NCBI RefSeq assembly: GCF_001571775.1
Contig: NZ_LRVM01000002.1
Coordinates: forward strand, 248,001-312,000
Source: Anaerotignum neopropionicum
Lineage (GTDB): Bacteria > Bacillota > Clostridia > Lachnospirales > Anaerotignaceae
Length of the DNA stretch: 64,000 nt
Reading direction: 5' to 3'
Shown: one piece after another, positions 1 to 7,033 of the stretch
Layout of the letters: each line of letters opens with the position of its first letter
Position numbering within the stretch: the first letter of the stretch is position 1
Notes under the pieces: model-generated
The model's input: only the letters and a program-made list of their open reading frames with translations
Told to the model about the DNA's origin: nothing
Databases searched by the model: none
Position numbers and translations under genes: made by a program

Positions 1-2
1 AG

Positions 3-320
3 CTCAAACAGGTGGCATATCAGCTGGGATTGCAAAATCCCTTGCCTGCTTCTAGTGATGCCCAAGGAGTTTACCGCGCATTGAATGATGTACTGTTGGA
101 GGGGATGCCCTGTGATCATGTCAATGAAATTTTGGAACAGAGCTCAGAACATGTTCTTTGGCACCAGACGGTAGATTTGCATTTGCCTTTTTGGGATGCA
201 GTAGGCGGAAAGATTGAAAACTATTATTTATTACGAGGTGCTTTTATTTCCGGAAGTCTCTCGGGCAGTGGTTTTTCTTTTCAGCAAATAGACAAGCAGT
301 TTTTCATTCAGGAGGTGTAG
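3..320 (+). CDS. C-terminal part of an unrecognised protein, cut by the window edge
   Basis: The frame is open from the first bases of the window; a GTG at 12 is available as a start, but the codons before it are also open, so this is most likely the tail of a longer gene. The ~105 residues are acidic and rich in aromatic residues; I do not recognise a family. It ends 2 bp before the hemerythrin gene, whose ribosome site (AGGAGG, 309-314) lies inside it, so the two are probably co-transcribed. By position it may belong to the same nitric oxide/oxygen stress function, but that is inference from context only. Confidence 0.55.
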   Translation, partial: LKQVAYQLGLQNPLPASSDAQGVYRALNDVLLEGMPCDHVNEILEQSSEHVLWHQTVDLHLPFWDAVGGKIENYYLLRGAFISGSLSGSGFSFQQIDKQFFIQEV

Positions 321-322
321 AA

Positions 323-880
323 ATGAACTCTATTGATTTAATGGTACAGGAGCATAAAAATATTCTTACCCTTGTAGCGGTAATCCGTAATGCGTGTTGT
401 CGTATATTGGAGGGTGATTCTGTGGAAGTGAATGATTTTCGGAATATGATTACCTTCGCACGAACTTATGCAGATCAACATCATCATGGAAAAGAGGAGC
501 AGATTTTGTTCAGAGAGATGATGGGTAGGCTGGGTCCCGCTGCCGTAAAGCTGATTCAAAATGGCATGTTGGTTGAGCATGATATGGGGAGGTTTCATTT
601 AGGGGAGTTTGAAAGCGCATTAGGGCGTTATGAGTCTGCCCCAAATACTCCAGATAAGCTGGAAATTTTAGTGAATGCCGGTGCATGGGCGAACCTGTTA
701 CAACGTCATATAGACAAAGAGGATAACGTAGTCTATACCTTTGCAGGCCGCAGCCTTACGGATGATGTTTTGCAAAGTATAAACAGTGAAGTGGAGCTTT
801 TTGAAAGTCAAGCAAAAGAGAAGGGGATTCAGGAAACCGCTTTGAACTTGCTAAAGCAGCTTACGGAAAAATATTGCTAA
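323..880 (+). CDS. Hemerythrin-like domain protein
   Basis: A 185-residue all-helical protein with the iron-ligand pattern of hemerythrin HHE domains: an early His in QEHKN (about residue 10), then HHHGKEE (about 53-59), VEHDMGR (about 86-92) and QRHIDKED (about 130-137). Hemerythrins of this size hold a carboxylate-bridged di-iron site that binds O2 or NO, or act in repair of iron-sulfur clusters. The gene sits between an unrecognised gene 2 bp upstream and a DUF2249 gene 24 bp downstream, close to Crp/Fnr regulators and Hcp, which supports a role in NO/oxygen stress in the cytoplasm. Start ATG 323 has AGGAGG at 309-314. The fold assignment is firm; the exact ligand is not visible. Confidence 0.9.
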   Translation: MNSIDLMVQEHKNILTLVAVIRNACCRILEGDSVEVNDFRNMITFARTYADQHHHGKEEQILFREMMGRLGPAAVKLIQNGMLVEHDMGRFHLGEFESALGRYESAPNTPDKLEILVNAGAWANLLQRHIDKEDNVVYTFAGRSLTDDVLQSINSEVELFESQAKEKGIQETALNLLKQLTEKYC

Positions 881-904
881 TTTAAAGAAAGAAGGGACAA
901 TATT

Positions 905-1591
905 ATGGGCTTTGAACAATGGAAGGATCAAATTTCAAATTTTGAATGCATTGATGTTCGCCACCTACAAGGAAACTTTTTTCCCGGATTGCAAAAACGT
1001 GCTTGTGGTTTGAGCAAAGGTTCTGGGTTAACAATTATTCAAACCTTTGAGCCACTACCCCTTTATGCACCCATGGAAGCTCTGGGATTTGAACATTTTG
1101 CAAAACAAGTGGGAGCGGATGAGTTTCATATTTATTTCTACCGCGTGCAGGAGACGGAGACGGCTGAAATGGCTCCCTTCCGCCCCTTGGCTTTGCTGAA
1201 CTATCCCATGATTGATGAAAGGCTGGGCCAAATAGCTGTGGACTTTTGGGATCTTACATGGAATGACCAAAAGCGAACGTTACCTTACGAGATGCGGCTG
1301 TTGCTTTCTTTGACCAATGCTGTGGGTGCGGGGCGAATGCGTCAGGCAACGAGAGAATTGGTAAAGGCGTATATCCATGGGCTTGATTCTGCTGCGTTGG
1401 ATGATGTCTTTGAACTTCTGGCGTGGAATCAGGGAATTGGTTATTTCAGTTCAGAAATCGGACCATCACAGCTATTTCAAGCATATAAGCTAATTAAGAC
1501 TCGTGAGAAATCAGGAAAGCAGCGTAGCGAAATTCAACAGGAATTGATGGAGAAGTTTGGGGAAAAGAATCCCGAGGTTAAGGTACAGTAA
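905..1591 (+). CDS. DUF2249 domain fused to an AhpD/carboxymuconolactone decarboxylase-like domain
   Basis: Residues ~12-80 match the DUF2249 pattern (FECIDVRHLQGNFFPGL, then LTIIQTFEPLPLYAPMEALGF and a closing strand FHIYFYR), a small TusA-like fold often found next to hemerythrin and NO-response genes. Residues ~95-215 are helical (LTNAVGAGRMRQATRELVKAYIHG, then WNQGIGYFSSEIGP) and resemble the AhpD/CMD fold, but the CxxC pair of AhpD is absent, so a disulfide-reductase activity is unlikely. The gene starts 24 bp after the hemerythrin gene and probably shares its transcript. The precise function is unknown; the two-domain reading is from pattern recognition. Confidence 0.75.
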   Translation: MGFEQWKDQISNFECIDVRHLQGNFFPGLQKRACGLSKGSGLTIIQTFEPLPLYAPMEALGFEHFAKQVGADEFHIYFYRVQETETAEMAPFRPLALLNYPMIDERLGQIAVDFWDLTWNDQKRTLPYEMRLLLSLTNAVGAGRMRQATRELVKAYIHGLDSAALDDVFELLAWNQGIGYFSSEIGPSQLFQAYKLIKTREKSGKQRSEIQQELMEKFGEKNPEVKVQ

Positions 1592-1724
1592 CCCCATTTT
1601 TTTCACTAAAAAATATTCTGGAAATATAGCTGAAAATCAACGTTATTGATCGACTTGCTCCTCTGCTCATAGTATCATAGCCTTAGCAAATGAAAAATGT
1701 GTAATATGAAATGGTGGGATAAAG

Positions 1725-2390
1725 ATGGATGCTCTTTTTTTATCAAATACAAGTTTGTTTCGTGGAATTACACCAGAAGAAGTGACTTCTATGTTGGGCT
1801 GCCTGTTGGCGGAAGAAAAATGCTACCAAAAAGATGAAGTGATTTACCGTGCAGGTGATACTGTCCCTAAAATTGGGATAGTAATAACCGGTAGTGTTTC
1901 TATTGAGCACGATGATCTCTGGGGAAATAAAAGTGTTTTAGATAAAATCGGACATGGCCAAGTATTTGCGGAAACCTATGCCTGTGCGCCGGGAGAACCC
2001 TTGATGGTTAGTGCTGTGGCTGCTGAAAGCACAGTGGTTTTATTTCTGAATGTAGCCAAAACATTACAACCGTGTTCATCCGCCTGCGGACACCATGGAA
2101 AGTTAATTCGTAACCTGTTGACAATTTCGGCTCAGAAGAATTTAACTTTATCCCGTCGTATTTTTCATACTTCAGCAAAGTCTATTCGCGGGCGGTTACT
2201 TTCTTATCTTTCTTTCCAGGCCACTCGTGAGGGTAGACGTGAATTTGACATCCCTTTTAATCGGCAGCAGTTGGCCGATTACTTAAGCGTAGACCGCAGT
2301 GCGCTTTCGAATGAATTAAGCAAAATGCAACGGGAAGGGCTGATAACGGTTCATAGAAACCACTTTTGTATTAAATCCGACTTGGAGTGA
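1725..2390 (+). CDS. Crp/Fnr family regulator with a Cys-rich sensor motif (copy 1)
   Basis: A 221-residue transcription factor: cyclic-nucleotide-binding-like beta-roll (about 10-110), dimer helix, and C-terminal winged helix (QQLADYLSVDRSALSNELSKM, about 180-201). It shares with the divergent gene at 3361-4026 an ETxAC segment (C87 here) and a C-x3-C-x2-H motif (C117, C121, H124) at the start of the dimer helix. Such a cluster could bind Fe-S, haem or zinc, giving redox/NO sensing as in HcpR-like regulators; that is inference. It lies between the hemerythrin operon and the flavodiiron-core gene. A dyad ATCAA-N5-TTGAT lies near 1636-1650 in its upstream region. Clearly a paralogue of copy 2. 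Confidence 0.88.
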   Translation: MDALFLSNTSLFRGITPEEVTSMLGCLLAEEKCYQKDEVIYRAGDTVPKIGIVITGSVSIEHDDLWGNKSVLDKIGHGQVFAETYACAPGEPLMVSAVAAESTVVLFLNVAKTLQPCSSACGHHGKLIRNLLTISAQKNLTLSRRIFHTSAKSIRGRLLSYLSFQATREGRREFDIPFNRQQLADYLSVDRSALSNELSKMQREGLITVHRNHFCIKSDLE

Positions 2391-2484
2391 AATTTATTAT
2401 GTTGGACATACAAGGAAAAGCCAGTTACGCTTGAAAAAAATGAAGTGGTGGGAGCAAACAATAATGTTTCCACCTTTTTTAATT

Positions 2485-2506
2485 TAATGTTGCGCACGCA
2501 ACATTA
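2485..2506. promoter_or_regulatory. Palindromic operator TGTTGC-N4-GCAACA (site 1)
   Basis: A perfect inverted repeat, arms TAATGTTGCG and CGCAACATTA around a 2-bp centre. It lies about 75 bp upstream of the flavodiiron-core gene and shares its TGTTGC-N4-GCAACA core with the site at 4065-4088 in front of the second Crp/Fnr gene. The half-site spacing is that of Crp/Fnr-family operators, so one or both local paralogues are the likely binders. Confidence 0.75.
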
Positions 2507-2581
2507 TAAAGAGAAGCTTATGTTAAACTATAACTATCACTAACATAACTAAATCAATCATGAATAAAAGGAGGAAGATTT

Positions 2582-3286
2582 ATGCATTATTCAATTTCAG
2601 AAATGTGTACAGTTCTCGGAAAGGTTATCCAAAAGCCGGATCGTAGTTTTTCATTTTTGGCGTATCTCCTGAGGGGAGAAAAAAATGTGCTTATTGATAC
2701 TGTTCCTGAAAAAGCTGGAGAGGTGTTCATGGCTGAATTAAAACAATTAGTTCCTCTTAGCCAGTTGGATGCCATCATCCTTAATCATTCCGAGGAGGAT
2801 CATAGTGGAGCTCTTGGACTATTGCTGTCTGACAGGGCAGATATTCCAATTTACTGCACAGCAGCTTGCAAACATCGCTTGGTTTCTCGTTATCCAAATG
2901 CAAATTTTATAGAAGTTGCTAATTTATCTACTTTGAAAATTGGAACATTTGAGTTCCGCTTTACCCATACGCCAGGATTACATTGGGATGATAATATGGT
3001 CACTTATTTTGAAAATGAGCAAATTTTGTTTTCTAATGATTTGTTTGGACAATATTTGGGATGTGAACCGCCCTTGGATAAAGACTATACCAATGATAGT
3101 GTTTTACAAGGAGCGAAGACATATTTCGACAAAGTGTTTGCACAGGCAACTCCCAATGAAAAACGCGCTGTTTTGGGCTTGGCAGACTTGAATTTGAAAT
3201 GTATCGCACCTGGGCATGGCGTAATTTTGACAGGAAAATTGGATGAAGTTTTTGCTCTTTATGAAACAGAATGCGCTGCGTATTAA
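2582..3286 (+). CDS. Flavodiiron-type metallo-beta-lactamase protein without flavodoxin domain
   Basis: The 234-residue protein is the di-iron beta-lactamase core of flavodiiron NO/O2 reductases. It has the HxExDH motif (H69, E71, D73, H74), a further His in GLHWDDNM (H134), bridging Asp in SNDLFGQ (D153) and the C-terminal PGHG His (H212): a complete set of family metal ligands. Canonical flavodiiron proteins are ~400 residues with a C-terminal FMN flavodoxin domain, which is absent here; electrons would have to come from a separate flavodoxin or the rubredoxin encoded at 6850. Start ATG 2582 follows AAAGGAGG. An operator (2485-2506) sits upstream, so expression is probably under Crp/Fnr control. 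Likely role: reduction of NO or O2 in the cytoplasm. Confidence 0.85.
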   Translation: MHYSISEMCTVLGKVIQKPDRSFSFLAYLLRGEKNVLIDTVPEKAGEVFMAELKQLVPLSQLDAIILNHSEEDHSGALGLLLSDRADIPIYCTAACKHRLVSRYPNANFIEVANLSTLKIGTFEFRFTHTPGLHWDDNMVTYFENEQILFSNDLFGQYLGCEPPLDKDYTNDSVLQGAKTYFDKVFAQATPNEKRAVLGLADLNLKCIAPGHGVILTGKLDEVFALYETECAAY

Positions 3287-3360
3287 TTGGTCATATCAGA
3301 AAGCGTAATGGGTGAATCCGTTGCAAAGACCAGTAGTTAAATTTGGGGATGCTTACTGTT

Positions 3361-4026
3361 TCATTTTAAGAGATGGAATGTATTCTTTTCGAAGTCCAGC
3401 AAACCCTCGGAGCGCATTTGCGATAATTCACGGGTTAATGCGCTGCGATCTGCACATAGATAAGCTGCCATCTCAAGACGTCCCAAAGGAACATCAAAAT
3501 ATGAACATCCCTGCTGTTGGGACTGAATGGAAAGATAAGTCAAAATTTTTTCGCGCAAAGTTTTTTTAGAGGTTACTTCGATTTTTTCTATCAGTTGAAC
3601 ATTCTTATTGCTAATAAGACCTACCATATTTTCGATTAGCCGATGATGAAAGGTGCAGGACATGCTGCAAGAATGCAAGACTTTGTTATAAGGAAGAAAT
3701 AAAATCAAACAGTCAGTGCTTACAGCAAAAGTAACTTTAGAGTCGGAACGGTTTCCGCAGGCAAAAGTTTCTCCAAATACTTCTCCTGTTTTCATGGAAA
3801 CGATAAGGGTTTGGGTGCCCCAAATGTCCTCTTTAATCATATTAACAGCTCCACTTAAAATGACACCAACAGATTTTATTGATTCACCTGCAAGAAAAAT
3901 AAGTTCTCCCTTTTTGTAGGAACGTAAATAGCTTCCCAGACAAGTAAGCACAGAATTAATTTCGGTCTCTTTGATTCCCTCGAATAACGGCATTTTCTGA
4001 AGCTGTTTGAGATAAACGTCATGCAC
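3361..4026 (-). CDS. Crp/Fnr family regulator with a Cys-rich sensor motif (copy 2)
   Basis: A 221-residue Crp/Fnr protein with a beta-roll sensor and C-terminal HTH (LEMAAYLCADRSALTRELSQM), the same length as copy 1 and colinear with it. It keeps the shared cysteine pattern: ETFAC (C90) and C-x3-C-x2-H (C120, C124, H127), so both probably sense the same kind of cofactor or ligand. It is convergent with the flavodiiron-core gene, and its own promoter region carries the second TGTTGC-N4-GCAACA palindrome (4065-4088), about 40 bp before its start, which suggests autoregulation. Start is supported by AAGGAGGTG just upstream on the minus strand. Confidence 0.88.
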   Translation of the reverse strand: MHDVYLKQLQKMPLFEGIKETEINSVLTCLGSYLRSYKKGELIFLAGESIKSVGVILSGAVNMIKEDIWGTQTLIVSMKTGEVFGETFACGNRSDSKVTFAVSTDCLILFLPYNKVLHSCSMSCTFHHRLIENMVGLISNKNVQLIEKIEVTSKKTLREKILTYLSIQSQQQGCSYFDVPLGRLEMAAYLCADRSALTRELSQMRSEGLLDFEKNTFHLLK

Positions 4027-4358
4027 TTAGAGCACCTCCTTGAAAGGAGTATAAATCAAATTTTTATATGTTGCAAGCGCAACATATAGGTGTTTATTTA
4101 GCGAGATGAGAAATAGTGCCCCAAAGTGCTGTCGCAGAGGTTCCTGTATGTGGACATTTTATGATATGGATGGAAACCACCATTGTGCTATGAAGGAGAC
4201 ATACGTTTTTGATGTCCTGATGTAGATACTATTAATGTTTTTAAAATAGGAATGGTTGTTGAAAGTGAATTGTCGTAAGCTAGTTTTTATGGTAAGTTGA
4301 CAATAGATTATGACGCCAGATTAGATACTTTAATTTTGAAATTAACTTTAACATATTT
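4027..4358. other. Intergenic region with operator and short reading-frame scraps
   Basis: Between two minus-strand Crp/Fnr genes. It holds the operator at 4065-4088 and otherwise no gene I can support. A 25-codon plus-strand frame from ATG 4149 lacks a ribosome site and is probably chance or a relic. Confidence 0.5.
4065..4088. promoter_or_regulatory. Palindromic operator TGTTGC-N4-GCAACA (site 2)
   Basis: A perfect dyad with arms TATATGTTGC and GCAACATATA around AAGC. It is ~40 bp upstream of the minus-strand Crp/Fnr gene at 3361-4026. The same core occurs at 2485-2506, and both show the 16-bp span typical of Crp/Fnr family sites. Confidence 0.75.
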
Positions 4359-4406
4359 AAAAAAGGAATCAATCAGCGGTTTTCCTTGCTGTATGATTCC
4401 TTTTTT
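4359..4406 (-). terminator. Rho-independent terminator of the third Crp/Fnr gene
   Basis: Stem AAAAAAGGAATCA / TGATTCCTTTTTT with a 20-nt loop directly at the stop codon of the minus-strand gene at 4406-5071. A- and T-runs on both sides make it usable in both directions. Confidence 0.85.
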
Positions 4407-5071
4407 CAGTATTCTTTTTTTATTGTGATTGTATGGTTATTAATTTCAATAATATCTTCCTCTTTTAATTTTTTAAGCTCTCTAAACAGAGAAGGTCTTT
4501 GTACGCCAAAATAATCTGCCAGTTGTCTTTTACTCATTGGAAGTAAAATTACCGAAGATTTCTGTATGATAGCTTGCTGTTTAAAATAATCCATAATATT
4601 TTCTCGAAGCGTTCTTTGCGTAAACATTGCTATCTTTTGATTAATTCCTTGGGAATTTTGAGAAATTGACTTTATATAATGCAATGTAAAGTTGTAGTCG
4701 TGCAAAAATTCTAAAACAGCATTTATGTCAACGTGGATCATTTGACAATCTGTAAGACAATAGATATTAAGAGGATAACTGTGGTTTTCGCCAAATAATA
4801 AGTTGGCTCCTATTACACTTCCCTGACTAAATTGAAACATGGTGGTTGCTGACCCGTTCGTTGATAAAGAATAAGCAACTAAACTTCCTGACAAAACAAT
4901 ATCTAATGTTGAGCAAGTTTCATTTGCATTATGAACAGTTACACCTTTCATATAGCATTTTTGATAAATATGATTACCTGCCATTCGTTTTTCTAAATCA
5001 GATTCCTTTACTGATGAAAATAATGAAATGTTTCGTAAAATGTCAATATTCATATGAATCAAATCCTCCAT
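4406..5071 (-). CDS. Crp/Fnr family regulator (third, without Cys motif)
   Basis: A 221-residue Crp/Fnr-type activator: N-terminal effector domain (about 10-125), long dimer helix and C-terminal HTH (KRQLADYFGVQRPSLFRELKKL, about 180-201). It lacks the C-x3-C-x2-H motif of the two neighbours and belongs to a different subgroup, similar to clostridial regulators annotated near NO-response genes. It is transcribed divergently from the permease pair (94-bp spacer) and ends in a terminator at 4359-4406. By position it is the best candidate regulator for the permease-cupin-rubredoxin-hcp genes. The effector is unknown. Confidence 0.85.
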   Translation of the reverse strand: MEDLIHMNIDILRNISLFSSVKESDLEKRMAGNHIYQKCYMKGVTVHNANETCSTLDIVLSGSLVAYSLSTNGSATTMFQFSQGSVIGANLLFGENHSYPLNIYCLTDCQMIHVDINAVLEFLHDYNFTLHYIKSISQNSQGINQKIAMFTQRTLRENIMDYFKQQAIIQKSSVILLPMSKRQLADYFGVQRPSLFRELKKLKEEDIIEINNHTITIKKEY

Positions 5072-5165
5072 TCAAAAACATTATATCAAAAAGAAACATC
5101 GGTGTCTATTTGAGGATGATAAACTACTTTATAATTGTGATATCAAAAAAGAATGGGGGAGTTGT

Positions 5166-5648
5166 ATGGATATTTTTACAGCAGCAATGTGGATAGGAAC
5201 AACCGTATTTCTTTTGTTTTCCTTAAAAAAGGATAAATCCAAGACATTGAAAGCACTTAAAATGGCATTTAGTATGGGTAAGGGGATGTTGGGAAGCATA
5301 TTATCAATTATTTTTTTAATCGGTTTGATTCTAACAATATTACCGCCAGAGAATATTGCCAAATTTGTAGGAAGTCAATCCTTGTTCATAGCAACGGTGG
5401 GGGCGGCGGCATTTGGAACAATTACACTGATTCCTGCCTTTATTGCTTTTCCCCTTGTCGGCACACTGGTTGACGCTGGGGTTAGTATTGTTCCTTCTGT
5501 AGCATTTCTAACTACACTTACTATGGTAGGGGTTGTAACATTTCCACTTGAAAAGCGTGAATTTGGGTTTAAATTTACTGCCACGAGAAATGGATTAAGC
5601 TTTTTATTTGCCATAATTATTGCTATGGTAATGGGGGTGATTGTATGA
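5166..5648 (+). CDS. Permease half, DUF318/ArsP-like (first subunit)
   Basis: A 160-residue very hydrophobic protein with four to five predicted membrane segments (about 1-20, 40-62, 68-92, 100-125, 138-158). The motif GAAAFGTITLIPAFIAFPLVG followed by LVDAGVSIV is typical of predicted permeases of the DUF318/ArsP_1 group, which in full-length form have eight segments in two halves. The stop overlaps the start of the next gene by 4 bp (ATGA), so the two halves are translationally coupled and probably form one transporter. Substrate unknown; some relatives move organoarsenicals, but the clustering with Hcp suggests another role. Start ATG 5166 has GGGGGAG upstream. Confidence 0.78.
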   Translation: MDIFTAAMWIGTTVFLLFSLKKDKSKTLKALKMAFSMGKGMLGSILSIIFLIGLILTILPPENIAKFVGSQSLFIATVGAAAFGTITLIPAFIAFPLVGTLVDAGVSIVPSVAFLTTLTMVGVVTFPLEKREFGFKFTATRNGLSFLFAIIIAMVMGVIV

Positions 5649-6358
5649 AAATCTTAAAAAAAGTAAAAGAGAATAGCTTCTGCATAGTGATTGCAGTTGC
5701 CTATATCCTGATGTTTGTCCTTAAACCAGATATGGGTGTTACATCAATGAAAAACAGTGCCTATTACATTAAAGAAATGCTTATGATAATGCCGGTGATT
5801 TTTGTTCTAACTGCACTTTTGGATACATGGATTGCAAAGGAAAAAATCACAAAATACTTAGGAAAAGAATCCAAAGTTAATGGTATTATATTGTCGTTTG
5901 TTTTAGGCAGCATATCTGCGGGACCCATATATGCAGCATTTCCTATGTGTGTCATGCTTCACAAAAAGGGGGCTTCTGTACGAAATTTGGTTATAATTTT
6001 AAGCTCGTGGGCAGTAATAAAGGTTCCAATGCTTTTAAACGAAGTGAAATTTTTGGGTATGAAGTTTATGGCAATTCGTTGGGTATTAACCGTAATTGCG
6101 ATAGTGGTATTTTCGTGGGTTACTGCAAAAATTGTGAAGGACGAAGATATCGTACAGAAAGAAGAAAAAACAAATGGACTTACATTAAACAAGGAATTTT
6201 GCATGGGATGTACAATGTGCAGCAGAAATTACCCTGAGATTTTTGGTATGCAAGGTAAAAAAGCATATGTAAAATCTTTTGACTTTGAAATAGACAGAGA
6301 GAGGCTTAGCCAAACAATAATGGCTTGTCCCGTTCAAGCCATTCATTATAACGAATAA
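5645..6358 (+). CDS. Permease half with a C-terminal [4Fe-4S] ferredoxin domain
   Basis: The first ~165 residues hold four to five membrane segments and the permease motif FVLGSISAGPIYAAFPMCVMLHKKGAS, the partner of the half-permease encoded 4 bp upstream. After a charged linker, residues ~180-237 form a small ferredoxin: FCMGCTMC (C-x2-C-x2-C) and MACPVQAI supply four Cys for one [4Fe-4S] cluster, as in single-cluster ferredoxins. A membrane permease with a cytosolic ferredoxin tail suggests redox-gated or electron-coupled function, possibly linked to the rubredoxin and Hcp genes downstream. Substrate and direction cannot be read from the sequence. Confidence 0.78.
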   Translation: MKILKKVKENSFCIVIAVAYILMFVLKPDMGVTSMKNSAYYIKEMLMIMPVIFVLTALLDTWIAKEKITKYLGKESKVNGIILSFVLGSISAGPIYAAFPMCVMLHKKGASVRNLVIILSSWAVIKVPMLLNEVKFLGMKFMAIRWVLTVIAIVVFSWVTAKIVKDEDIVQKEEKTNGLTLNKEFCMGCTMCSRNYPEIFGMQGKKAYVKSFDFEIDRERLSQTIMACPVQAIHYNE

Positions 6359-6415
6359 AGAAATTGTTGGAAAATGATATACATTTGTCAAAATTTGTTG
6401 TATAATTTAACAATT

Positions 6416-6453
6416 AGATGCTTAAACATTATGGAACTAATGAATAAGCATCT
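6416..6453 (+). promoter_or_regulatory. 5' leader hairpin before cupin-rubredoxin-hcp
   Basis: Perfect 9-bp stem AGATGCTTA / TAAGCATCT with a 20-nt loop between the ferredoxin-permease gene and the cupin gene. There is no T-run, so an mRNA-stabilising or regulatory hairpin is more likely than a terminator. A TATAAT box lies at 6401-6406. Confidence 0.45.
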
Positions 6454-6500
6454 ATATAATTACAATTTAAAACTATAAATAATGAACAGGAGGTATAAAA

Positions 6501-6815
6501 ATGATCGAGCAAATTTATGAAATGTCAACGGGAGATGAGAAAGCGGTTGAAAAAGTAATTCAGGATGAAAATATTCATTATATTCACATGGTCTTTCATA
6601 AAGATCAAGGGCTCCCTGAACATTTTTCGAATTCGAACGTTTATATGACTGTGGTAAGGGGAACCTTATCTATTGGACTAAATGATCAAGATGTTCATCA
6701 GTATAATAAAGGAACTCTTTTAAAGATTCCTGTTAGCACAAAAATGAATGTAAAAAATTTATCTGAAAAAGTATTAGAGCTAATTGTTGTAAAAGCACCG
6801 GCACCCTTGAAATAG
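6501..6815 (+). CDS. Small cupin-domain protein
   Basis: A 104-residue single-domain beta-barrel of the cupin type: GLPEHFSNSNVYMTVVRGTLSIGL in the first conserved stretch and YNKGTLLKIPVSTKMNVKNLS in the second. The metal-binding His set is reduced (one His in PEHFSN), so metal binding is uncertain. Start ATG 6501 has AGGAGG 6 bp upstream. It leads a likely operon with rubredoxin (34 bp downstream) and hcp. Such small cupins often accompany Hcp genes in clostridia; the role is unknown. Confidence 0.8.
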   Translation: MIEQIYEMSTGDEKAVEKVIQDENIHYIHMVFHKDQGLPEHFSNSNVYMTVVRGTLSIGLNDQDVHQYNKGTLLKIPVSTKMNVKNLSEKVLELIVVKAPAPLK

Positions 6816-6849
6816 TTAAAAAGTCACAAACATTCAAAGGAGGAACGAA

Positions 6850-7011
6850 ATGTTAAAATATATATGTGTTCCATGCGGATATATCTATGACCCACAAATA
6901 GGCGATCCTGATAGTGGTATAGCTCCAGGGACTGCTTTTGAAAATATTCCTAATGATTGGGTTTGTCCAATTTGTTTTGTGGGTAAAGATGAGTTTGAAC
7001 CGGTAAAATAA
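6850..7011 (+). CDS. Rubredoxin (53 aa)
   Basis: The frame encodes a 53-residue protein with both rubredoxin knuckles, [10 protein letters not shown] (C6, C9) and [13 protein letters not shown] (C39, C42), plus the conserved [20 protein letters not shown] segment. Four Cys hold a single iron for one-electron transfer in the cytoplasm. It has AAGGAGG ahead of the ATG, and lies 34 bp after the cupin gene and 22 bp before hcp. It is the natural electron donor for Hcp or for the flavodiiron-core protein at 2582, which lacks its own flavodoxin. Confidence 0.95.
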   Translation: MLKYICVPCGYIYDPQIGDPDSGIAPGTAFENIPNDWVCPICFVGKDEFEPVK

Positions 7012-7033
7012 TAATACAAAGGAGGGAACAATT

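Noticed and set aside
338-598. Minus-strand ORF opposite the hemerythrin gene
   Set aside because: Shadow of the hemerythrin reading frame; no ribosome site and no family match.
1636-1650. Fnr site ATCAA-N5-TTGAT upstream of the first Crp gene
   Set aside because: Half-site orientation and spacing (N5) do not fit TTGAT-N4-ATCAA; probably chance in AT-rich DNA.
2940-3191. Second plus-strand frame inside the flavodiiron-core gene
   Set aside because: Out-of-frame shadow of a protein with all family motifs.
3312-3569. Plus-strand ORF opposite the second Crp/Fnr gene
   Set aside because: Antisense to a clear Crp/Fnr coding region; no independent support.
4406-5071. Cys-ligand sensor in the third Crp/Fnr protein
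   Set aside because: It lacks the C-x3-C-x2-H motif shared by the other two, so the same sensing mode cannot be claimed.
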